Source: Doris montereyensis
Taxonomy: Eukaryota > Mollusca > Gastropoda > Nudibranchia > Dorididae
Length of the DNA stretch: 64,000 bases
Assembly (NCBI GenBank): GCA_037039925.1
Contig: JAXRKP010000114.1
Location: 405,425-469,424 of the forward strand
Direction of reading: 5' to 3'
Shown: positions 33,246 to 45,300 of the stretch, piece by piece
Numbering within the stretch: position 1 is the first letter of the stretch
Layout of the letters: each line of letters begins with the position of its first letter
Translations under genes and position numbers: made by a program
Notes under the pieces: model-generated
What the model was told of the DNA's origin: nothing
Database searches by the model: none
The model's input: only the letters and a program-made list of their open reading frames with translations

Positions 33246-33560
33246 TTAGAAACAAGGACCATCAGAAGATGAACCTAAATCTTCTGTTTGACAGTGGCTC
33301 GGACAGGAGTTACATTTCAGAATCATGTGCGAAAAGCTTAGGATTAAAGATAATTGGAAAGAGTCTATTTCTGTGGCTCCTTTCGGACAGGGCAAACCAA
33401 GTGCACCAAAAATGAAGAACAAATTCATTGTGAAGCTACCTGTACTCTCTAGAAGTAGAACAGTTGATTTTGAATATGAAGAGATGATTGTCACTGAAAC
33501 ATCAATGATCTTTGCCCCTATTCAGAGGCCAAAATTACCCATGACATTGTTCATAAATTG
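33246..33560 (+). pseudogene. BEL protease region
   Basis: 'LNLLFDSGSDRSYISE' (about 33275-33320) is the aspartic-protease active-site region (DSG) of BEL polyproteins. One frame break follows within about 20 codons. Confidence 0.8.
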
Positions 33561-35593
33561 AAAGGGAAGGGATTGAAACTGGCTGAAGGATCATTGGTTG
33601 ACAGTGACAGTCATCTCAGAATTGACATTCTTGTTGGGTTAGACTATTTCTGGCAATTTGTCAAACCAACTGTTTGCCGAGTGACAGAACATCTGTCTGC
33701 ACAAGAAACAAAATTTGGATGGGTTCTTTCAGGGTCTTGGGAGCTAGACAAAACACAAAGGGGTTCTTTGAGCCATCAGTTATTGTGCATGACGGATGTT
33801 CCAGAACAATTTGGCAATCAGTTTTGGAATTTGGATCTCATTGGAATAGAAGTAAGATGGTACCAAGGCAAAGAAGCCAACAATGTAAAGTAGAGGCAGA
33901 GGTTGTAGAAAAATTTAATGAGTCTATTTCCTTTGAAGATGATAGATATGTTGTTCATTTGCCTTGGAAACCTAACCAGAAAGAAAAAGCTCATGGACAA
34001 CAGAGCATTGGCCATGAAGAGAGCTGACAATCTCAGTAAACGTTTAAATAAAGATAGATTACTAGAAAATGAATATAATGCAGCTTTACAGGAATTAGAG
34101 GGGAAAGGCATTGTCCATGAGGTACCAGCCCAGAGCTTGTTACAGAAAACCTGTTTTCTATTTGCCTCATAGACCAGTCGTTAGGGAGGCAAGTACCACA
34201 ACGAAAATCAGACCTGTGTTTGATGCTTCGGCAAAGGGTTCGAACAACATATCATTGAATGATTGCATTGAGACAGGGCCAAATCTCCTCCAAATCCTAA
34301 TTGAAATCATGTTACGATTCCGTCGGTGGAAATATGGGCTTACCGCTGACATAACAAAGGCATTTACAAATAAGGTTGTAAAACAAGATCAGGATGTCCA
34401 TCGCTTCATTTGGGACAAAGGGGACAGAGGAGAATAATGAGATTTGACCGCGTCATTTTCGGCAATGCTTGTAGTCCATTCCTCTTGAACAGCTACTCTT
34501 CAGTACCACCTGAATCAATGTCAGGATTCTAGAGTAGTGACTGAACTTAGGAAGAATTTTTTATGTTGATGATTGGCTCTCTGGCGCAGACACTGAAGAA
34601 GAAATTAAATATGATCCTTTTGGCCAGTGAAATAATGAATAAAGGGAACTTCCCCCTCAGCAAATGGGGTTCAAATTCTGTGTCTGTGCCACAGACTGAT
34701 ATCCAGGGGTTTAGCATTGACATGGACAATTCAAATGAACCTTTTCCAGCCCTTAAGATACTTGGTATGTTATGGGACACCAATGAAGATGCATTCTACT
34801 TTAAAACAGACTCTGTCACAGTAGAAGAATTGCAATACACTAAGCGATTAGTCCTAAGCTTCATTGCTAGGATCTATGATCAATGGGATTCTTAAACCCT
34901 TTCACTGTTATGGTGAAAATAATGTTCCAGAACTTGTGGCGAATGGGTTTACAATGGGATGATCCTTTACCTCTGGAACTCCAGAATCAAATGAGAGAAT
35001 GGGTGCAGGGTTTAAAGACATCAGTAAGTGGAAAATTCCTCGATGCTTTTCCATTCATTCATGGGAAGGTAGCTGCAATCAGCAACTCATATGTTTTTCA
35101 GATGCATCAGAAAGGGCATTTGGGTGTTGTGTTTATTGGGAGTGTCTGAGAATGTTGAAACAAAAGTTTCCTCGTAGCATCGAGGGTTCGTGTAGCTCCT
35201 TTGAAAAGAATAACATTGCCTAGGGTGGAATTGTTAGGTGCGTTGTTAGCTGCCAGGTTGCTGTGTTTTGTTAAAAATGCTTTTAGATTGCCTCATGACA
35301 TCCCATATTCATGTTTTACTGATTCCACTATTGTATTACACTGGATCAAAGCAGATCCACAAAGATGGAAACCATTTGTCAGAAACAGGATCACTGAAAT
35401 CCAAGATCTTACTAACCCCTCAATTGGCGACATATCCCTGGGAAACGTAACCCAGCAGATCTTCTTACGTGGTGTAAGTGCTGCTGAACTTACAAACTCC
35501 TATGAATGGCTTCAAGGTGCGAATAACCTAGATGACCTTGAAAATTTGGATTCGAACCAGGAGGAAGAATTGAACGGGAAGACATTGGCATAA
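33560..35593 (+). pseudogene. BEL reverse transcriptase-RNase H region
   Basis: Contains a clade-typical 'RPVFDASAKGSNNISLND' (about 34211-34264), the palm motif YVDD (34562-34573), and a 3' part with 'KRITLPRVELLGALLAARL' and 'CFTDSTIVLHWI' (35204-35350), the RNase H-like region with its aspartate. Frames change near 33893, 34172, 34437, 34560, 34895 and 35149. The element would copy its RNA into DNA; this copy cannot. Confidence 0.88.
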
Positions 35594-35899
35594 GCTCAGA
35601 AAGGGCGCAGATGTAACCCGTTCTTTTGCATTCACAGGCTACTCCAAACTTGATAGACTTTAAGAGATTTAGCCAACTCTCCAAAGTGATAGAGGTCATG
35701 GGGTGGATTATAAGATTTGTAAAAAATCTGAAACTTGCCATCAATAAGAGAAAACAAAAGGAAGGCACAAACGCTTGAATTCAACGAATTAGAAGAACCA
35801 AGGTTTCTTTGTTGAAAATCATTCAAAAGAAAAGTTTCATGATGAGATTGACTTTCTTATTGAAGGTAAAAGGATAACTAAAAGGTCCCCCTTTTCAAA

Positions 35900-36349
35900 C
35901 TCTCCCGTTTCTTGATGTGAATGGTTTGATAAGAGTTAGTGGAAGACTTCAAATGTCCAATCATTACACTTATGTGGAAAAAGCACCCAATTGTAATACC
36001 TAAATGTCATGTTACCTTGTTGTTAGTAAGATTTCAGCATCATTTGTTAAAGCATGCTGGAGTGGCTGCTGCTAACTTCTCTGAGAAACAATTACTGGAT
36101 ATTTGGGTTAGAGTGCTTGCAAAGAAAGTATGTGAAGAATGCGTACCCTGTCAACGACAGGACTCTAGGGCATGCAATCAAATTGAGGCTCCCCTACCAG
36201 CTGGTGATAGGATCAGTAGATCTCATCCCTTCTCTGTCATAGGAGTAGATCATGCAGGTCAATTTATTGTCAGGATACTGGTGGGAAGAAACTATACATT
36301 TTATTGTTTACTTGTGGGATCACAAGGGCAGTGCACCTTGAACACGTGA
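35900..36349 (+). pseudogene. BEL integrase start (truncated)
   Basis: The zinc-binding domain is present (H-x-x-x-x-H in 'HHLLKHAGV', then CEECVPC, 36030-36150), followed by the first catalytic aspartate (IGVDHAGQF, about 36238). The other two catalytic acidic residues are missing: coding sequence ends at 36349 and LTR-like DNA follows. This is a deletion of the rest of the integrase. Confidence 0.85.
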
Positions 36350-36380
36350 TTTTCTCTATCCATGTATTTTCATAAAGGGT

Positions 36381-37221
36381 TAATGTATGTGGGGAGGTCG
36401 TCGTATTAACGCTTTGCATATTATTTGTCTCGATTTTTGTTTGGGGGTAAAATACATCCTTAATGTTGTAGCTATGCTCTATGACTATGAGATTTGATAA
36501 TTAATTGTTGTTTGTTTTGCTGGCCTTATAAGTACCGGCCAGGACAGGGCGGTACTATTTAGTGTTAGTGTAAAGGAATCAAGGTTTTCAGGTCATTGCT
36601 GTGAACACCGAATCCACTCTGTTTGTTTACATTCTGAACTAGGTTGTGGGTATAGCCGGTTTGATGATTTTCATTGATAGTCAGGTAAGGAAATGATATA
36701 ATTTGCTTACTTTACTGAGTCAGGGGAAAGACTTCACGGTCAAAAATATGGTTTTGAATTGAGACAAATATTGAATTTCACTGTAAACAGAAGAACTTTC
36801 AAGGAAACAATCTGCATCCTCGCCAATGTGTAATTCCAATGACTTCCACTATTCATCATTAATGATGAACATCACACTATTCAATATTAATGGTGAAAGT
36901 GAAGGAGCTCGTTGCTCATTCAGTTCGCCATTAATGACTGGTAAAAACGTTTGAAATGATAATACTATTAGTATTACTGGTGATGAACCTTTGTTCAAGG
37001 TTTGGTTCGTTTAATTTTTGGAGTTATGTCCCTTGATTTACCTTATATGGAATGTGTTTCTTGGAATTGGTCCGGTGGCGGGAAGCCGGAGAGAAGAAAA
37101 TAAAGAACGGTAGATCTCAAACTTATTACTCTGAGTCTGATGTTATTGTGTTCTCGAAACTTATTACTCTGATGTTATTGTGTTTTATTTGGCCTAGATC
37201 GGAATGAATGTGATTTTTACA
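36381..37221 (+). repeat. BEL 3' LTR
   Basis: Matches the 5' LTR from 36552 to 37221 with small indels, and ends 'GTGATTTTTACA'. A plausible true start is TGTATGTGGGGAGG at 36381, after a polypurine-like AAAGGGTTAA. The 3' flank is ATGAC; ATGAC also occurs at 29053-29057 left of the 5' LTR, a tentative target duplication. It carries an extra 'ACTTATTACTCTGATG' duplication. Confidence 0.8.
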
Positions 37222-37289
37222 ATGACTAAGTATGGACCCTGAATAAATCAGCATCGCTACAGAAACGTCAACAAAGAATTTAATTATGC

Positions 37290-39047
37290 CATCCTTGGGC
37301 ACAGTTGGTGCCACTCTAAAGTGTCAGGTATGCACACCACCTCCCCAGGACAGTGAACAGTGCAATATGAAACCTAGCAGACTGATCCACCTACTTGACC
37401 CAAAGAAAATCTTCTTAACCCGAGGAAAATCTCCAGAATTGGCACCTGGAATGTGCATACTATGTACGACAGGGAAGTGCTCACAAATAGCCTCAGAATT
37501 TAGGAATTATCAACTGGATATTCTTGGAATCAGTAAAACTCATTGGATAGGATTAGGAGAAACAAAATTGACAACAGGTGAAACAATAATTTATTCAGGA
37601 AACACTGACAACAATGTAACCCACTCTGGATGAGTTGGTGTTATGTTATCAAGAAATGCCCAAAACTCACTTATTTCATGAAAACCAATGAGACCTTGGA
37701 TTATATCAGCCACTTTTAGAACCAACAACCGGCAAATAAATTTAAATGTCATCCAATACTATGCCCCAACGAATGACAAGGAGGAAGATGTCATTGTCAA
37801 AGTAAATTTCTACGAGCAGCTCATGCAAAAGCTGGAAGACATCAAGTCAATGGACATTTCAATAAGAATGGGAGATTTCAACACCAATATAGGGGATGAC
37901 AACAAAGAATTTGAGGAGGTCATGGGAAAGCATGATTAGGGATAATGAATGAAAACGGAGAACTTTTTATGGACATGTGCAAGTAGTGCAAGCTACAACC
38001 TTATGATAGGACGCAGTCTTTTCAAACACGAAAGAATACACCTTGCCACTTAATGCCACTTGAATTTCACCTGATCAAAAGACACAGAACCAAATTGACC
38101 ATCGGTGTATCAACAACTGATTTATATCCTCTCTCAGTGATGTTAAAGTTCATCGAGGAGCAGATGTCAGTTCAGATCACCACCTTGTTACATGTATAGG
38201 GATAGTAAAATTTAGACTGAAACGATACAGAGACACACCAACAACTACAACTTATAACCAAAATGAAATACGCTGTCAACCTTCTAAGAGAAGAAAGGAA
38301 AAAAGAAGAATTTTCTCTCACAATTTCCAATCGATTTGAGGCTCTGACAGGACTGGAAGATAGTAACATAGAAAACTATTGGAGGGACCTGAAAGATGTG
38401 TGGATAGCAACATGTGAGGAAACGCTCAACAAGAAACAACACCGGATAGAATGGATTTTTCAAGAGACCTCCATAAAGATAAAAACATGCAGCTACTTAT
38501 GTCAAGAACCAAAACAACTAAGGCCCAATCCCACGCCTTATACTTATACACGGAGGCCAATGCTCAAGTAAAGAAAAGTGTAAAAGCAGACAAAGTAAAT
38601 TATTTTGAAGAATTAGCCAAAGAGGCCAGTGAAACGGCAGAAAAGGAAATATCATCAAAGGAGAGATGTCTATGCTGTAACTAAAAAGCTAAGAGGCAAG
38701 GAAATAGAGTCATAAAAAGCAAAAGCGGCAATCTCCTTTCCACAAAAGGGGAACAAATGGCTCGTTGGAAGGAACACTTCTCAGAACTGCTGAATCGACC
38801 ACCACCTGCACAACCCCCAAACATAGAGGAGGCAATAGAAGACCTAGATATAGCTACAGTTTCCCCAACACCAGTTGAGATTCGACATGCAATCGGAAAG
38901 ATTAAGAATGGAAAGGCAGCAGGACCGGATGATATACCTGGAGAAGCACTGAAAACAAACACAGAGTGCTCCGTTGCCATGTTACATAGCCTTTTCACAA
39001 AGATCTGGGAAAAGGAAGAATTTCAAAATGACTGGAAAAGTCATGTT
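37290..39047 (+). pseudogene. LINE E endonuclease and RT start
   Basis: Endonuclease features: 'YQLDILGISKTHWIGLG', 'TTGETIIYSGN', 'NVIQYYAPTNDKEEDV', 'SIRMGDFNTNIGDDN' and a 'GADVSSDHHLVTCIG' end (38160-38200). The linker is charged. The RT begins at about 38860 with 'GKIKNGKAAGPDDIPGEALK' and 'WEKEEFQNDWKS' at 39010-39045. Frames change near 37633, 37939, 38370, 38571 and 38690. Confidence 0.88.
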
Positions 39048-40883
39048 CAGGGATGTCGAATCTTTCAGATTTTCTCTGATTTCAGATTATTTGATTGTGT
39101 TGAAATGTGGGGTAAATTCCTTGATTTAGTCTCTATTTCTAGTCTAGAAATAGATCTAGATTCTAGATCTAATTCTATTTAATTTTTGTTATTTCAGATA
39201 ATTATTTTTTAATTCACTGATAGATCTAGTATATTTTTTCGACTGTAAGAATTCAAAATCTAAAAACTATGAACAAAAGGAAGTTATTTTCACAATTACA
39301 TTAATACTATTGTCGCGATATCTGTTCGTTATTTGTAAGACAAATTTTCAGAGAACAATTCTCTGATGGCCGAGTTTCCGTCACTTTCATTAGTCCGAGA
39401 TTCTCCGACGATTCAGAGAAAAATTCTCTGACCCTCGTAAATAGCCGTAGCGGGAAATAGATGGTAGGTATAAGGGAAGTAACTCTCATTGGTAAGTATT
39501 GAAATTAGTAAACACAACATGGCGTCATGTTCACGAAGGTCTCCTAATTTTGTGGAGCGAGATACAACAGTTGATGCGATAGATCTAGAGTGTAGGAACA
39601 AATTTCGATAGGATTGGTTATTGTTGAAAGATGAAACGGCGATTTTTTTACCAGATTATTTCCGAAAGGTAGACAAAGATGGGTTTGCTTGGTGCTGGAT
39701 TTATGGTGGGCACAAGTGCTTTGTAATCCACAGTATAATGTTCTTAGTCTTGTCAGAGCATGTTATTATCTATTTTTACAGGACCAAGGGTTGAGTCCTC
39801 TTTTAGTGTTATGAATAACATCATCAACCCAACCACCAACAGAATGGATGTTCAGACATATGAATCAATTCATAAAATAAAATACAAACTGCTCAACCAT
39901 GAAAAAAGCAGCATACAAATGTTCCATAGAGATGATCCAATCCACAGTCCTGCGGATCCATCTCTTTCTTACTACATGCAGATAGCTGCTACAAGAATGA
40001 AGACATCAAAACCAACCAAAAGTATGAAAAAGACCTTTAAGAAGAAAGTTTCTGTTCATCAAACAGCTGAGTCTGTGACATCCAGTATTGAATTGAATGC
40101 TACATCTGCATCTTCTCATTTAGCTATGGGATCAAAGAGGAAAAATTCAACAGATGACAATGTGAAAGCGGCAAAAAAAACCCAACCCAACCTGTAATTC
40201 CTTAGATATAAAAATATCATCCGTTACTTTTTCTGTCTTTCTTTTCTATTGTACTAAAATTCAGGTTATCCTCAAGGGCAGGGGTACCTGTTTAGCCCCC
40301 CGATCAGGGTCACGTTGTTTAAGTTTAATGTTGTTTATTTTGTGGTTGGTTCTGATTTTTTTATATATTATATTATTACTAATATTACTGAGAGAGACTT
40401 ATTTGAGGTGCTAGAAGTGGTAAAAGTTCATGTATCCTTGCACTGATAGCTCAACTGAGTATAACTGTGACACCAAAGTTAGAGGTGAATTTTTATGTGA
40501 CAATGAAATAAGAATTACAATCAACAAAAACTTGTAGACAAAGGAAACAGGACATTTACCAAGTAAAGTAAGGTATGTACATCATGGCCATAACCACATT
40601 CTTTCTTCTGAAAGTTATTCTTGTACCACTCATGTATTTATTTTTTGTCCACTGTATGTCAGTTCTAGTTCTGTTTCTTCATTTTAAAGTCTCTTTATCC
40701 CTAGTAATTTAACTAAATTAAGCCCAGGAGAGGCCATTTTTAAGCTGTACAAGTGTGAAAATTCAATTTCGCCCGGGGTGGGGGGGGGGGGGGGGTTCCA
40801 CCCGTGGACCCCCGCAGGGGGCATCCCCGACCCCACCGGGGTTTCTTTTTAATGAATTTCTCCAGATGCCATTTACATCCCTG
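39048..40883 (+). mobile_element. hAT-like element inserted in LINE E
   Basis: A 1,836-bp element with terminal inverted repeats CAGGGATGT (39048-39056 and the inverse at 40875-40883) and CATGTT on both sides (39042-39047, 40884-40889). hAT elements usually duplicate 8 bp; only 6 are seen here. It holds the two ends of a hAT-type transposase and a GC-rich inverted-repeat tail (40770-40850). Probably an internally deleted, non-autonomous copy. Confidence 0.8.
39519..40197 (+). pseudogene. hAT-like transposase, N- and C-terminal parts
   Basis: The N-terminal part (39519-39720) starts MASCSRRSPNFVERDTTV. After one stop it reads 'DWLLLKDETAIFLPDYFRK' and 'GFAWCWI', like the zinc-finger start of hAT-type proteins. 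The C-terminal part (39785-40197) has 'RVESSFSVMNNIINPTTNRM' and 'ESIHKIKYKLL', like the hAT dimerisation end, then a basic tail. The catalytic middle is missing. A pyrimidine-AG junction at 39780 could be a splice site instead of a deletion edge. Confidence 0.65.
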
Positions 40884-40889
40884 CATGTT

Positions 40890-41370
40890 GTCAAATTACC
40901 TAAAAAGAGAGACCTCAATGAGTGCACTAACTACAGGGGGGATAATGCTACTGTCAGTTTCAGAAAAAAATCTCAACAGGATTATCCTTGGAAAGACTTA
41001 AAAGGGCAATCGATACCCAGCTACGAGATGGGCAAGCAAGATTTAGACAAAATAGATCATGTACTGACCAAATAGCCACATTGCGCATCATTGTTGAGCA
41101 ATCGTTAGAGTGGAATTCATCCCTATACATCAATTTCATCGACTTTGAGAAAGTATTTGACAACCTCCGTAGGAATTCTCTTTGGAAATTCCTGCGACAT
41201 TATGGAGTACCCTTAAAACTGACAAGAATAATACAGAAACCATATGAAGATATGACTGTGAAATTAGTACATGCTGGAAAAATCTCTGAATCTTTCACCA
41301 TCAAGACAGGAGTTCGCCAAGGCTGTCTTCTTTCTCCCTTTCTGTTTCTTTTAGCCATGAACTTCTGATT
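40890..41370 (+). pseudogene. LINE E reverse transcriptase palm
   Basis: 'ECTNYRG', 'ERLKRAIDTQLRDGQARFRQ', 'CTDQIATLRIIVEQSLEWN', 'LYINFIDFEKVFDN' and 'GVRQGCLLSPFLF' in order. The stop at 41370 and a degraded 'DLDFAFAQAN' (about 41415) replace the FADD-type box. Confidence 0.9.
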
Positions 41371-41634
41371 AAAAATATAACAGATGGGAGCAGAAATGAC
41401 AAAACAAGTTAACGACCTAGACTTCGCTTTTGCACAAGCAAATGCAGAAGAAAACGTATGCCATTGAGTTGAGACCATAGCATCATCTATTCTAATAATA
41501 ATACCTTGTTATTATTTTACATTTTCATCATTTTCCCCTGGATTTAACAAATTACAGACGAATTTGGTTGATGGGAACGATTCGTGATTTAACATTAGAT
41601 TTAGATCTAGATGTGGTGTGTGTGATTTAATCTA

Positions 41635-42309
<675 letters not shown>

Positions 42310-42326
42310 AAACTGTGTCGTGTACA

Positions 42327-45300
42327 ATGTCTGGAAAAGAAAGCATACCTCCTCTGGTCTTCTCTTCCAGTAAACGACACAACCTAAGAAATCCCTAAGA
42401 AAACAAGGTGTTTCTCAGAAAGACCCTCTTGCCCTCCATCTGACAATGCAGGCAGTTTCCACCTGTATTCCAAAAAAACTGCTAGATCTAGTACTACTGC
42501 TAGTGAACCGGTAGCTAACTGTCCAAAACCAAATAGCTATCAAGATTTAAAAGAAGAACGCGGTTACAGATGCCAAAGCACAGGTCAGCCTGATAGTAGT
42601 GCTGATGAATTGGGAGAAAACCAAGACGGTCTCAGCCGGTGGAGAAACAGGAACTTGTACTTGGAGAGAGGACAGCATAACGAGTTTTGTGAAGTAGATC
42701 CACTCTTTGCTGGAAACTACATGGGAGACAAGATAAAGAATGATCTAAGAGATGACCAAAAAAGATTTCAGATTTCTCAATGAAAAATCAATCTTCTCAT
42801 GTTTTGGGAGATAGTGAACAAGAAAATAAATCTCAAATACGTACACTTGACATTTGCCTACAGATTGAAAAATGCCTTGAGAATGAACTGGTCCCCAAAC
42901 TTTTTGAGGCAAGATTTGATGATGTCAATATCCGTTTTTCATATGAGGCTACTCGGTTATTGCTGAAGAAGAATATAACTGAGTGCCATTTTACCATCAC
43001 CGGTGATATTGCAGTAACTGAAGAAAGTCTGAAAACTGTAGTCACCAATTTAAGAAAAGAATTGAAGGTGCAAATATCAGCTTTACCTAAAAACAGAAAA
43101 AGTTCTACAACACAAATCTCTTCAAAATCAAACTCAAACCATATGAGTACGGCAAAATGCCACAAAGTAGATTCTGAGCAAAAAGCAACGTCTCAGCATA
43201 AAATGGAGAAAATGAATACAAATCAAGAGCAAGCAGTCCTTAAGTTAGAAATTCAGAAAGCTCTAAGTTCTATTGAAAACAGGATAATGGAAATTCTTGA
43301 AAACCATAAAAAAAGACAAATGAGGTTCAGCGTAAAATTAGTGAGTATTCCACAAAAGAAGATTGTGATTTTATCAGTGAGAAAGACGTTGGAGGCCAAA
43401 AAGGTTTTATTACAAAAATTAAAGGAGCTTCAGATGCAAAGAACTGAATTTGTTCAACACTGTGAGAAATTAGCGAAGACTTGAAAACATTAGATATACT
43501 GAAAGCAACATTAAGCAATGTATCTTCTGTACTTAAATCTGTTGGGATTGAGTGCACACGACTGAAAAATGCATTACCAATTTATGCGAGAAGAAAGGAT
43601 ATTGTGAACCAGATGAAATCACATCAAGTATCCATCATTTTAGGGGAAACTGGCTCTGGAAAAAGTACACAGTTAGCTCAATATGTATATGAGGCTGGTT
43701 TAGCCAAGCATGGTTTAATTGTTTGTACACAACCACGAAGTATAGCAGCAGTTTCCTTGGCAGAAAGAGTAGCAGAGGAAATGGTTGAAAGCATCGGCAA
43801 TTTAGTGGGATACAAAGCTGGAACAGGCAAGAAGATTGGTCAAGGGACTAAAATAGTTTTCACAACAGATCATTCTCTTCTTACCGAGTGTCTGAAAGAT
43901 CAGGATCTAAAGAATTATTCTTGTATCATTGTTGATGAGGCTCATGAACGAAGTATCTACACAGACATTCTCTTAGGAATTATAAACGTTGTTTGCAGAA
44001 AAGACCAGATCTGAAAGTCATTATAACGTCAGCAACAATTGATCCGGGAGTTTTTGTCAGATACTTCAGTTCGGGTCCAGAACTACGAGTTTCAGGCAGG
44101 AATTTTCCAGTAGACTTGTTCTATACTGAGGGTGTACCTGATGATTTTGAAAATTATGAAGAAAAAGCTGTGTCAAAAGCTGTTGAAATTCACTCCTCAA
44201 AGGGCCCTGGGGATATATTGGTTTTCCTTACTTCACCAGTTGAAATTATGAGATGCTGTGAGGAGTTTGAGAAAAAGTGTAAAGGAAAGTCCAATTTTGC
44301 TTGTTTGCCTCTACATGGTCAGTTGCCATCTGAAGACCAAAAAAAAAGTATTTGAAAAGCTTTCCAAAGATAAACGCAAAGTAGTTTTTGCCACAAATTG
44401 TGCTGAGACATCCATAACTATAGATGGAATAATGTATGTCATAGATACAGGAGTTGCCAAGGAAATGAAGTATGATCCTAAGCATAACATGAATCAACTC
44501 GGCATTCATGCTATAAGCAAAAGTTCAGCCGACCAACGCAAAGGCCGCGCCGGTCGTACTGCAAGTGGTAAATGTTATCGTTTGTATTCCAAAGACAGTT
44601 TTGAGGCAATGGAAAACATTAATGATCCTGAAATACTCCGTGTCCATCTGGGTCAGTCTGTTCTAAAGCTCTTTGAGCTTGGAATTGACGTCAAATCCTA
44701 TGACTTTGTTCAAGCCCCGTCTGAGACTGCTCTGAATATAGCAATTGAGACTCTAGAGTATCTCGGTGCAATTGTTAACGATGAAATAACTGATAATGGA
44801 CGGTGGATGTCAAAACTACCTTTTGGCCCAAAATTAGGTTATCTTGTTTATGAGGCTAATAAAGAGAATCTTCTCTATGATGCAGTTGTTATGGCATCAG
44901 TAATAAGCAGTGGAAGTGATTTGTTCTTCCGTGGCTTCACAGAAAGTGAAGCTCAAGTTGTTGCTAAGAGTAAAATTGACTTTGGCTCAGAATATGGAGA
45001 TACTTTTACCTGGTTACAAGTGTACAGAGCATGGAGTGGTGTCACTGATGACAAGAAATCTTCTTGGTGCCGCACTCATTGTATCAGCTATAAATCCATC
45101 AATTTTGTACGTCAAAGTATTAAAGATGCAAAAACCCTATTATTTCGGGATTTGAGAATTGACATGAGACAACAATTTTCGACAGAGGCGAATGCCATGG
45201 ATAAACTTAGAAAATTCTTTTCAATGCCTATGCAGCCTCGATTTCTAACTTTTCACAACTTTCCAGAGCTGGATATTTCTCACTTATTCCTGAGCACCAA

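Larger units (their letters stand above)
29076..37221 (+). mobile_element. BEL/Pao LTR retrotransposon (decayed, with nested piggyBac)
   Basis: Two direct LTRs enclose gag, protease, reverse transcriptase-RNase H and part of an integrase in the BEL/Pao order. The coding frame is broken many times, gag is split by a piggyBac element (30379-32433), and two-thirds of the integrase is missing, so the copy is dead. Assignment to BEL/Pao rests on the gag type, the aspartic protease with a DSGS motif next to an RT of this clade, and the H2C2 zinc-binding integrase start. Confidence 0.9.
37227..41510 (+). mobile_element. LINE family E, interrupted by hAT-like element
   Basis: A second non-LTR family, distinct from A-D. 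Segment 1 (37227-39047): endonuclease and the start of the RT. Segment 2 (40884-41510): RT palm. They are separated by the 1.8-kb hAT-like element. Removing the insert and one target copy joins '...NDWKSHV' to 'VKLPKKRDLNE' in frame. The 3' end, including the polymerase acidic box, is missing. Confidence 0.9.
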
